A DNA stretch of 64,000 nt, from NCBI RefSeq assembly GCF_018882155.1, contig NZ_JACVPA010000002.1:1-64000 (forward strand), given 5' to 3'. The position numbers and the translations under genes were made by a program. The stretch is from Polynucleobacter nymphae (GTDB taxonomy: Bacteria; Pseudomonadota; Gammaproteobacteria; Burkholderiales; Burkholderiaceae). Positions 33,276 to 42,036 of the stretch are shown here, piece by piece. Positions within the stretch are counted from its first letter, which is position 1; every line of letters starts with the position of its first letter. The notes below the pieces were generated by a model. The model was given only the letters and a program-made list of their open reading frames with translations. It did not search any database and had not been told where the DNA came from.

Positions 33276-33823
33276 GAGTATTCAAGATCCTGTTGGCTTG
33301 TTGTGCTGTCATTACTGTATTCGCTTCCAGCGGCATTGCTCGAGATCTCACTTATCTTGATAGCGTATTAAACCCCGCAAAACTTCAGGGTACTGGCAGA
33401 CTAAATTGGTGGGGGTTTCATATTTACGATGCCTCTTTTTATCGTGCAGGCGCTCCGACTTCCCAGGAGTTTGCGATTGATATTCGATATCACAAATCAT
33501 TTACCGGTGTTGCTATCGCTAATGGCAGCGCTGAGGAAATGAAAAAAATGGGCGTTCCCGATACGCAGGTAGCGCTATGGGGCAAAGAGCTTGCAAGTAT
33601 TTTCCCTAATATTGAATCTGGCCAGACTTTGACAGCTGTCTATCTACCAAAGCAGGGAACCATTTTTTATCATGATGGCAAACGTATCGCTCAAATTACT
33701 GGCGTAGAATTTTCAAAGGCTTTCTTTGGCATTTGGCTAGATCCTAAAACGAGCGCACCAAAGTTGCGAAATGAATTGCTAGGTCAAGGTTGTCCACCAC
33801 CACTTTTTAATGAGGCTTGTTAA
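33272..33823 (+). CDS. Chalcone isomerase-like periplasmic protein
   Basis: 183 residues with a signal peptide ending near IARD. The fold signature is LQGTGRLNWWGFHIYDASFY, then DIRYHKSFTGVAI and AFFGIWLDPKTSAPKLRNELLG. Bacterial homologues are not known to make flavonoids; they may bind fatty acids, as related plant FAP proteins do. It overlaps the DCC gene and is followed directly by the DUF3833 lipoprotein, the common operon order. Confidence 0.85.
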   Translation: MRVFKILLACCAVITVFASSGIARDLTYLDSVLNPAKLQGTGRLNWWGFHIYDASFYRAGAPTSQEFAIDIRYHKSFTGVAIANGSAEEMKKMGVPDTQVALWGKELASIFPNIESGQTLTAVYLPKQGTIFYHDGKRIAQITGVEFSKAFFGIWLDPKTSAPKLRNELLGQGCPPPLFNEAC

Positions 33824-34375
33824 GTGAATCAATATTTCCCCCTGAGGTTTCTCGCAACAATCGCTTGTGCACTGTTTTTACTTGCCTGTTCGGGTCCTCA
33901 GGTCCAGCAGTATGCAAATGAGAAACCTGCATTAGATCTCAGTGAGTATTTTTCAGGGACGATTGATGCATACGGAATCTTCACAGACCGCAGTGGCGAG
34001 GTAAAGAAGCGGTTTACAGTGCTTATCAAAGCAGACTGGAAAGTAGTTGATGGTAAGAAAGTTGGCACTCTAGATGAGAGCTTTGATTATTCCGATGGGA
34101 CTAAGCAAAAACGTATTTGGACCTTGACTGAGCAATCTCCAGGAAAATACATTGGTAGGGCGGATGATGTCATAGGTGTTGCGCAAGGTGATTTAGCGGG
34201 TAATGCTCTGAATTGGACTTATACCCTAGCCTTGCCAGTAGACGGTACGATTTACCACATGCAATTTAATGACTGGATGTACCTTGTAAGTCCAAAGGTC
34301 ATGCTCAATAAGGCCAAAATGAGCAAGTTTGGCATAGAGCTTGGGGAGGTCACCTTGAGCTTTTATAAGCGCTAA
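33824..34375 (+). CDS. DUF3833 lipoprotein
   Basis: 183 residues, GTG start abutting the preceding stop. A lipobox LLACSG (Cys22) marks it as a lipoprotein, most likely at the outer membrane. The body is a lipocalin-like beta sheet: LSEYFSGTIDAYGIFTDRSG, FDYSDGTKQKRIW, MQFNDWMYLVSP. DUF3833 commonly occurs with DCC and chalcone-isomerase-like genes and desaturase or CFA synthase genes, hinting at lipid handling. Confidence 0.85.
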   Translation: MNQYFPLRFLATIACALFLLACSGPQVQQYANEKPALDLSEYFSGTIDAYGIFTDRSGEVKKRFTVLIKADWKVVDGKKVGTLDESFDYSDGTKQKRIWTLTEQSPGKYIGRADDVIGVAQGDLAGNALNWTYTLALPVDGTIYHMQFNDWMYLVSPKVMLNKAKMSKFGIELGEVTLSFYKR

Positions 34376-34469
34376 GCAGACGCCCCGATTTTGTGTCACA
34401 CTTTCTGTGAGGCAATATATAAGGCGCTGATAGTACACCTAGAAAACTTTAAAACCCATGGAGACTAGT

Positions 34470-35003
34470 ATGAGCACAAAATTAAAGAAGGTAGCGATTG
34501 GTTTATCTGTAGCAGGACTTTTAACCTTGGTTGCTTGCCAATCCATGGAGCAGGGCACAGGTCAAAAAGCGAGTGCGACTTTAGATTCTAGATCTGGATC
34601 TAAAGCAACAGGTGAAGTGACTTTTACCTGGCAAGGTAGCAATGTTTTAGTCAACGGAAAATTTGCTGGATTAAAGCCAAATTCTGAGCAAGGTTTTCAT
34701 GTGCATGAAAAAGGGGATTGCTCTGCGCCCGATGCTACTAGTGCGGGTGGCCACTTTAATCCTGATACCAAAGCCCATGGGATGCCCAATAGTGGCATGA
34801 ACCATGCTGGCGATATGCCGAACATTAAGTCAGATGCGAATGGTAATGCTACTTACACAGCCACAATGCATGGTTTTGCTGTCAATACAGGCCCGACTGG
34901 AGTTGTAGGTCGCTCGGTTGTAGTGCATCGAGATCCTGATGACTATAAGTCTCAGCCGGCTGGTAATTCAGGCCCCCGAATTGCTTGTGGCTTGATTAAG
35001 TAA
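34470..35003 (+). CDS. sodC: Cu/Zn superoxide dismutase lipoprotein
   Basis: ATG 34470 is chosen because GGAG lies six bases upstream; an in-frame ATG at 34458 precedes that site. The signal peptide ends in LVACQS, a lipobox. Metal ligands are clear: His-x-His in GFHVHEKGDC, His in AGGHFNPD, His and Asp in AHGMPNSGMNHAGDMP, and the last copper His in VVHRDPDDY. The two Cys (GDC and ACGLIK) form the conserved disulfide. The enzyme removes periplasmic superoxide. Confidence 0.93.
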   Translation: MSTKLKKVAIGLSVAGLLTLVACQSMEQGTGQKASATLDSRSGSKATGEVTFTWQGSNVLVNGKFAGLKPNSEQGFHVHEKGDCSAPDATSAGGHFNPDTKAHGMPNSGMNHAGDMPNIKSDANGNATYTATMHGFAVNTGPTGVVGRSVVVHRDPDDYKSQPAGNSGPRIACGLIK

Positions 35004-35033
35004 GTTATCACTTTAGGATATGCAGGGGTTTTA

Positions 35034-35468
35034 ATGAGAATAGAAGATACCGATCCAGCTAGACATGCCGGGATTGAATATCCAATGGAAGTTGGAGCCC
35101 CTGTATTTGCTCCTATTAAGGTAGTTGAAGAAAAAGACAAGGCAGTAAATGTTGCGCGCCAAAATGCAAAGCAAGAGTATGAGCGCATCATGGAGCAGGC
35201 AGAGGTTTTAATGAAACAAGCACGGGCTCTGCAGGCAAGGCTCGATGCTACTGAGATGGTGCATAGCGCGAAATTTGGTTTTAATCCAATTCATGGAAAA
35301 ATTTATCACCTATATTACGACAGCAGAAACGCAATCAATCTGTTGATTCAGAATGGACCGAAAGACTGGAGTTGTGGCATTCCAGATGCGTGGACTTATT
35401 CTATGGCGGTAAAGAAGTTAGGGGACAGTACTTGGGCTGTGGTTGAAGAAGATGCTCTTACTGTATGA
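35034..35468 (+). CDS. DUF2452-like protein
   Basis: 144 residues, cytoplasmic. Residues 40-80 are a coiled coil of Ala, Gln and Glu. The C-terminal part has ATEMVHSAKFGFNPIHGKIYHLYYD and GPKDWSC, the pattern of DUF2452. It is probably co-transcribed with sodC or the quinone oxidoreductase. Function unknown. Confidence 0.75.
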   Translation: MRIEDTDPARHAGIEYPMEVGAPVFAPIKVVEEKDKAVNVARQNAKQEYERIMEQAEVLMKQARALQARLDATEMVHSAKFGFNPIHGKIYHLYYDSRNAINLLIQNGPKDWSCGIPDAWTYSMAVKKLGDSTWAVVEEDALTV

Positions 35469-35505
35469 TATTTTTTCTATTTAACAATAATAAATAAGGT
35501 AACAC

Positions 35506-36486
35506 GTGACAAAAGCTCGAGTAGTTAGTCTTTCCGAATTGGGTAGTGCCGATGTCATTAAGGTGATTGATAAAGAATTACCTCCTCCAGGTAAAGGTGA
35601 GGTACAAATTCGCCAGACTGCCATTGGTTTTAATTTCATTGATATTTATCAGCGCTCAGGATATTACCCACTCGATCTACCGACGGGTCTTGGTCATGAA
35701 GCTGTGGGCGTAGTTGAGGCTTTAGGTGATGGTGTGGCAGGCCTCAAAGTTGGTGATCGTGTGATGTATATGAATGCCGGCATCGGAGCTTATGCAAGTG
35801 CCCGTAATGTTGCTGCTGATAAGTTAGTGCCAGTGCCAAGTAATGTTTCTGATGAAGTTGCAGCAGCAGTGTTCTTTAAAGCGATGACTGCTCAGTACCT
35901 TATTCAAAAAACCTACAAAGTAAAAGCAGGCGATATTGTTTTAGTGCATGCCGCTGCTGGTGGCGTTGGCCAAATTTTGGCTGGCTGGGCAAAAGCACTT
36001 GGCGCATTTGTTGTTGGTAGCGTTGGTTCACAAGCCAAAGTAGCTGTAGCTAAAGAAGCAGGGTGTGATGCGGTAGTTGATTACTCGCAGCCAAATTGGG
36101 TTGAAGAATTCTTAAAAGCAACTGGCGGTAAAAAGGCAAATGTAGTTTATGACTCTGTTGCTAAAACGACCTTCATGGGTTCATTGGACTGCGTTGCGCC
36201 TTTTGGAACTTTAGCTTTGTTTGGCGCTGCTTCAGGACCTGCCCCTGAAATTCAGCCCGAGATTTTGAATAAGAAGGGCTGTCTGTTTTTAACAAGACCT
36301 TCTGTATTTCCTCATAACGCTACACATGCATTGCTACAAGAGAATGCAAAGGCTGTGTTTGATGCGATTGCCAAGGGTTACGTTAAGGTTCAAATTGGCG
36401 CTAAGTTCCCTTTAGAGCAAGCTGCTGATGCTCATCGTGCGGCCGAAGGCAGAAAGGTCTCTGGCGCTATTGTCATGATTCCTTAG
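35506..36486 (+). CDS. qor: NADPH:quinone oxidoreductase (zeta-crystallin-like)
   Basis: 326 residues, GTG start with AAGGT upstream. Medium-chain reductase without catalytic zinc: the N-terminal GroES-like part (GFNFIDIYQRSGYYPLDLPTGLG) and Rossmann motif AAAGGVGQILAGWAK match Qor. It reduces quinones with NADPH, usually one electron at a time. Sits in a same-strand run with sodC and the hydrolase, possibly a redox-stress group. Confidence 0.92.
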   Translation: MTKARVVSLSELGSADVIKVIDKELPPPGKGEVQIRQTAIGFNFIDIYQRSGYYPLDLPTGLGHEAVGVVEALGDGVAGLKVGDRVMYMNAGIGAYASARNVAADKLVPVPSNVSDEVAAAVFFKAMTAQYLIQKTYKVKAGDIVLVHAAAGGVGQILAGWAKALGAFVVGSVGSQAKVAVAKEAGCDAVVDYSQPNWVEEFLKATGGKKANVVYDSVAKTTFMGSLDCVAPFGTLALFGAASGPAPEIQPEILNKKGCLFLTRPSVFPHNATHALLQENAKAVFDAIAKGYVKVQIGAKFPLEQAADAHRAAEGRKVSGAIVMIP

Positions 36487-36558
36487 TAGTACCAGGCTTC
36501 ACCTGTTTAATTTTGACTATAGTTGAAGTATCAATATAAAAATCTTGGGAGACAGTAC

Positions 36559-37416
36559 ATGAATCGCATTTCATTGAGAAGTTTATTTTCTACTTTCTTA
36601 GCTTCGGTAGCTTTGCTATTGAGTACTGGGTTCGCCTATTCTCAGACTTTAGCTACTAGTAGCGCGCAGGGTAAGACAGAAATCTTATGGCTTGGCCAGG
36701 CTGGATTTCGGATTAAGACACCAGGTGGCAAGATTATTTTGATTGATCCCTGGATTACTGGCGGCCCAAAGACCCCACCCCAATATAAAAATGATTTAGC
36801 TGCTATTGGACCGATTGATTTACTTATGGTTACCCATGCACACGTCGATCATATTGGTGATGCCCCTGCCTTAGCTAAGATGAATAATACAAAGCTTTAT
36901 GGGCCAGCAGATATGGTGACGCCACTCATTACTTTGGGTGTATTGCCTGCTGATTTAACGCATCGTTTTAATAAGACGGGTCGTCAAACTCCTTTGCCTG
37001 GAATTAAGGTTACCGCTGTACAAGCCGACCATTCTTCTTTACTTCTTTGGAAAAATCCTGCAACTGAGAAGAATGAATCCCATCCTGCTGGTGAGGCTGT
37101 GGGCTACATCATTGAATTAGAAAATGGCTTTAAGATTTGGCATATGGGGGATACCGGCTTGTTCAGTGATATGAAATTTATCAGTGAATATTACAAGCCA
37201 GATCTCGTGATGATTCCGATTGGTGGCAATTTCACAATGGCACCAGATGATGCTGCATATGCATTGCGCACTTGGGTAAAACCAAAGATGGTTATTCCAA
37301 TGCATTACAACTCCAATCCAATGACAAAAGGTACTTTGGCAGAGTTTCAAGAAGCCATGAAGGGGAGTAAGATCAAAATTATTCCTATGACCGAAGGTGA
37401 AACTGTTCAGCTCTAA
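36559..37416 (+). CDS. Secreted metallo-beta-lactamase-fold hydrolase (UPF0173-like)
   Basis: ATG 36559 with GGGAG upstream is preferred; a TTG at 36523 would add 12 residues. A signal peptide (residues 1-29, ending YSQ) directs it to the periplasm. The zinc motif THAHVDHIGD and later histidines (QADHSS, GDTGLF with Asp, PMHYNSNP) form the dinuclear site. It resembles UlaG/UPF0173 hydrolases, most of which are cytoplasmic, so the signal peptide is notable. The substrate is unknown. Confidence 0.88.
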   Translation: MNRISLRSLFSTFLASVALLLSTGFAYSQTLATSSAQGKTEILWLGQAGFRIKTPGGKIILIDPWITGGPKTPPQYKNDLAAIGPIDLLMVTHAHVDHIGDAPALAKMNNTKLYGPADMVTPLITLGVLPADLTHRFNKTGRQTPLPGIKVTAVQADHSSLLLWKNPATEKNESHPAGEAVGYIIELENGFKIWHMGDTGLFSDMKFISEYYKPDLVMIPIGGNFTMAPDDAAYALRTWVKPKMVIPMHYNSNPMTKGTLAEFQEAMKGSKIKIIPMTEGETVQL

Positions 37417-37447
37417 GTTGTCGCTGATTTTTATTGAATAGGATTTT

Positions 37448-38200
37448 GTGAATTCCATTTCACCTACTGTTAGAGCTCAACTGGCCCCTGATGGCGTTCT
37501 TAACGCCACAGTTTATTTAGGCAACTTTCTATTGGTAACTGGCAGATCTCCTACCGGCGAGCCTACTGGTATTGCGCCTGATATTTGCCGTGCTATTGCA
37601 AAGCGCTTAGGTGTCGAGCTGAATTTACAGGGATGCGAAACGCAGGATGAAGTAGTGAATTCGGCTGCCGATGGAAGGTGTGGAATTGCATTAGTAGGCT
37701 CTGATCCAGCGCGCGCCAAAAGAGTCACCTTTACACCTGCTTATGTGGAACTGGAGGCTAGCTACTTGGTACCTGCCAATTCATCTATTGTGAATATATC
37801 CCAGGTGGATCAGCCTGGGATTCGGATCGCCTCATTTTTTAAGAGCGCTTACGATCTTTGGCTACAGCGCAATCTTAAGCATGCTACTTTGGTACATGCA
37901 GATAGTCTCCAAGCTAGCAATGAGTTATTTGTTAGTGAGAACTTAGATGCTCTCGCCGGACTCAAAACAGGCCTAGTGAGCGCCGCTCAAAAGATTCCGG
38001 GTGCACGTATTCTTGAGGGTCAGTTCACTGGTATTCAGCAGGCGATTGCTACACAAAAGTCTCATCTAGAGGCGATTGAATTTTTAAGTACTTGTGTAGA
38101 AGAGTTTATTAGCACTGGTTTAGTTGCAACTTTAATTCAACAATATCAAGTGCAGGGCTTATCTGTTGCGCCGCTTACGAAAAAATCTTCGGTTATTTAA
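37448..38200 (+). CDS. Substrate-binding-domain protein without signal peptide (SBP type 3)
   Basis: 250 residues, GTG start; a stop codon (TAG) lies three codons upstream in frame, so no signal peptide is hidden. The family-3 binding fold is visible: GEPTGIAPDICRAIAKRLGV, ADGRCGIALVGSDPARAKRVTFTPAY, and ENLDALAGLK. Such domains normally bind amino acids in the periplasm. Without export it would bind its ligand in the cytoplasm, as cyclohexadienyl-dehydratase-like enzymes or sensors may. It ends one base before the Bug receptor gene. Confidence 0.75.
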   Translation: MNSISPTVRAQLAPDGVLNATVYLGNFLLVTGRSPTGEPTGIAPDICRAIAKRLGVELNLQGCETQDEVVNSAADGRCGIALVGSDPARAKRVTFTPAYVELEASYLVPANSSIVNISQVDQPGIRIASFFKSAYDLWLQRNLKHATLVHADSLQASNELFVSENLDALAGLKTGLVSAAQKIPGARILEGQFTGIQQAIATQKSHLEAIEFLSTCVEEFISTGLVATLIQQYQVQGLSVAPLTKKSSVI

Positions 38201-38201
38201 G

Positions 38202-39173
38202 ATGAAAAAAATTGCGCTATCTTTTATTGTGGGTATCGCTATATTGAGTCAGCAAGGTGCTTTTGCTCAGGCTGATACGTATCCAAATCGTCAAATGAAG
38301 ATCATCTCGCCATTCGCTACGGGCGGTATAGCAGATGGCTTTTCAAGGATTATTGCTCAGGGTTTAAGCGAGGCTTATGGCCAGCCTGTTATTGTTGAGA
38401 ATAAGACTGGTAGCGGCGGAAATATTGGAGCTGATTTTGTAGCCAAATCTCCCGCTGATGGCTACACCCTCATCATGGGAAGTATTGGTACGCATGCTGT
38501 AAATCCCTATCTTGTAAAAAGCATGCCCTATGACCCCTTGAAGGATTTTATTCCAGTTGTGTTCGTGCTGGATGCTGAGGGTTTATTAGCCGTCAATCCC
38601 AATCTTCCAGTAAAAAGTGTTAGTGAGCTGATTGCTTATTTAAAGACAAATCCAGGTAAGGTTGCTTACGGCTCTGGTGGAATTGGAACGGCTAGTCACT
38701 TAGCAGGCGAACTCTTTATCCTCACAGCTAAAGTGGATATGATCCATATTCCTTATAAAGGAAATGCACTAGCCATTACCGATTTAATTGGCGGACAAAC
38801 GCAAGTCATGTTTGCGACTATGCCCACCATTCTTCCGTATGTGAAAAGTGATAAATTGCGTGGCTTGGCAGTAACAGGTGCAACTAGGGATCCATCGATG
38901 CCAGATCTGCCTAGTATTAGTGAAACACTTCCTGGTTTTGATGTTAAAAATTGGATTGGCCTATTTGCACCAGCCGGGACTCCCCCATCTATTGTGAAAA
39001 AGTTGCATGCTGAGGTTAGTAAAATCATGCAGCAATCCTCTGTTCAGAAAAAGTTGGAGTCTGAGGGGGCTAAGTATTACGCTATGAGCCCCGAGGCTTT
39101 TGGTGCTTTTCAGAAGAAAGAGTCAGCGCGCTGGGGCAAGATCATTAAAACTGCCGGCATCAAACCGGAATAG
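38202..39173 (+). CDS. Bug-family (TctC-like) periplasmic receptor
   Basis: ATG 38202 gives a typical signal peptide (MKKIALSFIVGIAILSQQGA, ending FAQA); a longer frame from 38166 overlaps the previous gene. Bug motifs are NRQMKIISPFATGGIADGF, VENKTGSGGNIGADFVAKSP and IPYKGNALAITDLIGGQT. Coupled to the cytoplasmic SBP-like gene before it. About 323 residues, normal for the family. Confidence 0.92.
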   Translation: MKKIALSFIVGIAILSQQGAFAQADTYPNRQMKIISPFATGGIADGFSRIIAQGLSEAYGQPVIVENKTGSGGNIGADFVAKSPADGYTLIMGSIGTHAVNPYLVKSMPYDPLKDFIPVVFVLDAEGLLAVNPNLPVKSVSELIAYLKTNPGKVAYGSGGIGTASHLAGELFILTAKVDMIHIPYKGNALAITDLIGGQTQVMFATMPTILPYVKSDKLRGLAVTGATRDPSMPDLPSISETLPGFDVKNWIGLFAPAGTPPSIVKKLHAEVSKIMQQSSVQKKLESEGAKYYAMSPEAFGAFQKKESARWGKIIKTAGIKPE

Positions 39174-39271
39174 ACCCAAGGCATCGTAGGGCATTTCCTC
39201 TTGACTCCGCTTATAATCATCTAAGCACCTGAATTAAAAGGGATTATTCCCAAAAATCCATTTCTGCTTGT

Positions 39272-39300
39272 TTGACAGCCCCTAAGGGCTCTTGGACAAT
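39272..39300 (+). promoter_or_regulatory. Likely sigma-70 promoter of the ccm operon
   Basis: TTGACA (39272-39277) is followed after exactly 17 bases by GACAAT (39295-39300), a four-of-six match to TATAAT. The spacer contains the inverted repeat AGCCCCTAAGGGCT (39277-39290), which could bind a regulator. The ccmA ATG is 34 bases downstream. Confidence 0.45.
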
Positions 39301-39334
39301 GTATGCGGTGGTTTGATTCAAGCCACAGCCTGAC

Positions 39335-39982
39335 ATGACAACCAATATTTCCTCGACCTCTAGTAACCCTGCCTTGGTGCTCGAAGCCCGTGGACTTCGT
39401 TGCGTTCGTGGCGAAAGAGAACTATTTACTAACCTTCATTTGCGGGTTGCATCCGGAAATTGTTTACACATTCGCGGTGAAAATGGGGTGGGTAAAACTA
39501 GTCTATTGCGCCTCTTAACAGGCATATCAAAACCAGAGTCTGGTGAAGTGCTTTGGGGCGATCAATCTATTGCGCTTGATCCTATGGCCTATCATCGCGA
39601 GCTCTTATTTTTAGGACACAGAGATGCTTTAAAGGAAGATCTCACTGCTTTAGAAAATTTGCAGATGTATGCAACGCTTGATGATGTCTCTCTCTCACAA
39701 GAAAAAGCGCTGACTACTTTAGCGCGCTTTGGTTTGCGTGGTCGGGAAAATTTACCCGTTAACTGTTTATCTGCAGGACAAAAGAGACGTATTCTGATGG
39801 CACGTATGTCAACTCGTCAGGCCAAGCTCTGGATTTTGGATGAACCTTTTAACGCTTTGGATATTCAGGCAGTTCATGAGTTACAGAATTTAATTGCTGA
39901 ACATCTTGCTGCTGGCGGTCTTGTGGTACTAACCAGTCATCAAGAGGTTAGCATTCCGAATGTGCAGGTGCTAGAGCTATGA
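39335..39982 (+). CDS. ccmA: Haem exporter ATP-binding protein CcmA
   Basis: 215 residues. ABC ATPase with Walker A GENGVGKTS, signature LSAGQKRR, Walker B LWILDEPF and switch His in TSHQE. The signature and short length are those of CcmA. With CcmB it forms the ABC complex that releases holo-CcmE from CcmC in the inner membrane. First of nine ccm genes with overlapping ends. Confidence 0.95.
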   Translation: MTTNISSTSSNPALVLEARGLRCVRGERELFTNLHLRVASGNCLHIRGENGVGKTSLLRLLTGISKPESGEVLWGDQSIALDPMAYHRELLFLGHRDALKEDLTALENLQMYATLDDVSLSQEKALTTLARFGLRGRENLPVNCLSAGQKRRILMARMSTRQAKLWILDEPFNALDIQAVHELQNLIAEHLAAGGLVVLTSHQEVSIPNVQVLEL

Positions 39983-40644
39983 GAGCCTTGCTTGCAATCA
40001 TTCATCGAGATTTGCTCTTGGTCATGCGCCGCAAGAGTGAAGTCTTAACTGCATTGTTTTTCTTTGTGGTGGTGACCAGTTTATTTCCGCTTGGCATTGG
40101 TGCTGATGCCGCCTTGCTGCGCAAAATTGCCCCCGGCGTTATTTGGGTCGCTGCTTTACTGTCTACTTTATTAGGCTTACATCGAATGTTCGCAGCAGAT
40201 TATCAGGATGGTGCTCTAGAACAGTTGGCTTTATCTCCGCAACCGATGGTTTTATTGGTGACAGGAAAAATCATTGCCCACTGGATTGTTTGTGGCCTAC
40301 CTTTGGTGGTGTTAGCCCCGGTGATCGGTATTCAATTTGATTTGGACGCGAGTTCTTTATATGTATTGATGGCCACTCTTTTGCTAGGAACTCCAGTACT
40401 ATCCTTGTTAGGCTCCATTGGTGCAGCTTTAACCCTTGGTGTTCGGGGCGGCAGTGTGTTGATGAGCTTGCTAATTTTGCCTTTGTATATTCCGGTATTG
40501 ATATTTGGTGCTGGCGCTGTATATGCAAATAGCGTTGGCTTAGATGCATCTGGCCATTTCTCCATACTCGGCGCTTTATTGATTTTGGCTTTAGCATTTG
40601 TACCTTGGGTAAGTGCTGTAGCTGTAAAGATTGCGATTGAATGA
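39979..40644 (+). CDS. ccmB: Haem exporter membrane protein CcmB
   Basis: 221 residues with six hydrophobic segments. IHRDLLLVMRRKSEVLTALFFFVVV at the start and FAADYQDGALEQLALSP are standard CcmB features. It is the permease half of CcmAB. Overlaps ccmA by four bases (ATGA) and ccmC by four. Confidence 0.95.
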   Translation: MRALLAIIHRDLLLVMRRKSEVLTALFFFVVVTSLFPLGIGADAALLRKIAPGVIWVAALLSTLLGLHRMFAADYQDGALEQLALSPQPMVLLVTGKIIAHWIVCGLPLVVLAPVIGIQFDLDASSLYVLMATLLLGTPVLSLLGSIGAALTLGVRGGSVLMSLLILPLYIPVLIFGAGAVYANSVGLDASGHFSILGALLILALAFVPWVSAVAVKIAIE

Positions 40645-41417
40645 ATCAAGTAAATAACCCCTCTTTTTCTAATAACCGCTTAGTGAATTGGTTTAGCTTA
40701 TCAAGCCCGAGCACCTTTTATCCGGTCGCTGGCAAACTCATTCCTATTTTCTGGGTCCTTGCTGTTGTATTTGGTTTGGCCGGCTTATGGGTAAGCTTTT
40801 TTGTTGCTCCAGTAGATGCAGTTCAGGGCCAGGGTTATCGCATTATTTTTGTCCATGTGCCTGCTTCATGGATGTCGATGTTTCTTTATCTTGTCATGGC
40901 AGCATGGGCTGGGCTCGGTTTGGTTTTTAACACCCGCTTATCAGCGATGATGGCTCAAGCCTTAGCTCCAGTAGGCGCATGGATGGCTTTTTTATCTTTG
41001 TGGACTGGAGCATTTTGGGGTAAACCCATGTGGGGTGCTTGGTGGGTTTGGGATGCGCGCCTTACTTCCGAATTAATTTTGCTCTTTCTCTATTTAGGCT
41101 TTATCGCTTTACAGGCATCGATTGATAACCGTCGTCGTGCAGATAAAGCAGGCGCCATTCTCGCTTTAGTAGGAGTAGTGAATGTGCCCATTATTTATTT
41201 TTCAGTGAAATGGTGGAATACATTACATCAAGGCGCTTCAGTTTCATTGACAAAAGCACCTGCGATGGCGCAGACCATGCTATGGGGAATGCTTCTAATG
41301 GCTTTGTGCTTCTGGATGTACTCCATTGCAGTGGGTTTGATGCGAGTTCGAGCAATTATTCTGGAGCGTGAAGCGCATACCGATTGGGTGAGACAATTGA
41401 GCGAGGTAAAGAGTTAA
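40641..41417 (+). CDS. ccmC: Haem-handling protein CcmC
   Basis: 258 residues with six membrane segments. The tryptophan-rich WWD motif (WGAWWVWDARLTS) binds haem at the periplasmic face; histidines in IIFVHVPASW and LHQGASVS flank it. CcmC attaches haem to CcmE. The 30-residue N-terminal extension is ordinary. Confidence 0.95.
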   Translation: MNQVNNPSFSNNRLVNWFSLSSPSTFYPVAGKLIPIFWVLAVVFGLAGLWVSFFVAPVDAVQGQGYRIIFVHVPASWMSMFLYLVMAAWAGLGLVFNTRLSAMMAQALAPVGAWMAFLSLWTGAFWGKPMWGAWWVWDARLTSELILLFLYLGFIALQASIDNRRRADKAGAILALVGVVNVPIIYFSVKWWNTLHQGASVSLTKAPAMAQTMLWGMLLMALCFWMYSIAVGLMRVRAIILEREAHTDWVRQLSEVKS

Positions 41418-41605
41418 TGTGGAATAGTCCTGCAGAATTTTTCGCAATGGGTGGCTATGCTCTATACGTATGGAGTAGTTTTGGCGCTTGCGCGTTGGTT
41501 TTATTGCTTGAGCCTTTAGTAGTACGCGCTCGCTTTAAGGCAATTGTACGAAGACTCAAGCAGGAGCAACTAGCTGAGCAGTTTGATAGAGAAAGTAGTC
41601 AGTGA
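41417..41605 (+). CDS. ccmD: Haem exporter accessory protein CcmD
   Basis: 62 residues from ATG 41417, which overlaps the ccmC stop (TAATG); a longer frame begins inside ccmC at 41384. One membrane helix (about 13-32) and a basic cytoplasmic tail. [16 protein letters not shown] is the CcmD hallmark. It helps release of holo-CcmE from CcmABC. Confidence 0.9.
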   Translation: MWNSPAEFFAMGGYALYVWSSFGACALVLLLEPLVVRARFKAIVRRLKQEQLAEQFDRESSQ

Positions 41606-42036
41606 AGCCTAGATATAAACGTGCATTAATTATTATTGCTGCGTTAGCAGTGATTGGGGTTGCTGCCCTACTAATTCTGAATGCACTGAATAGCAATATT
41701 GCTTTGTATGTCACCCCTAGTGAAGTGGCTGCAGGTAAGGCGCCGAAGGATCAAGCCTTTCGGATTGGCGGTATGGTGAAAGATGAATCCTTAAGACGTG
41801 ATGGTTTGACGGTGCATTTTGTCATTACCGATCTCGTCAAAGATATTCCCGTTGCGTACACAGGCATTCTTCCAGATTTATTTAAAGAAGGTAAGGGTGC
41901 TGTGATTCAAGGTCGTATGAATGCTAATGGAGAATTTATTGCCAGTGAAGTACTCGCTAAACATGATGAGAACTACATGCCACCAGAGGCTAAACATGCT
42001 TTAGAGCAAGCCCAGAAAAATGGAAACAATAAATGA
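41602..42036 (+). CDS. ccmE: Haem chaperone CcmE
   Basis: 144 residues, GTG start overlapping ccmD. An N-terminal membrane anchor (about 7-28) precedes an OB-fold domain. The haem-binding His lies in [13 protein letters not shown], followed by the conserved Tyr, all typical of CcmE. It carries haem covalently to the CcmFH ligase. Confidence 0.95.
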   Translation: MKPRYKRALIIIAALAVIGVAALLILNALNSNIALYVTPSEVAAGKAPKDQAFRIGGMVKDESLRRDGLTVHFVITDLVKDIPVAYTGILPDLFKEGKGAVIQGRMNANGEFIASEVLAKHDENYMPPEAKHALEQAQKNGNNK

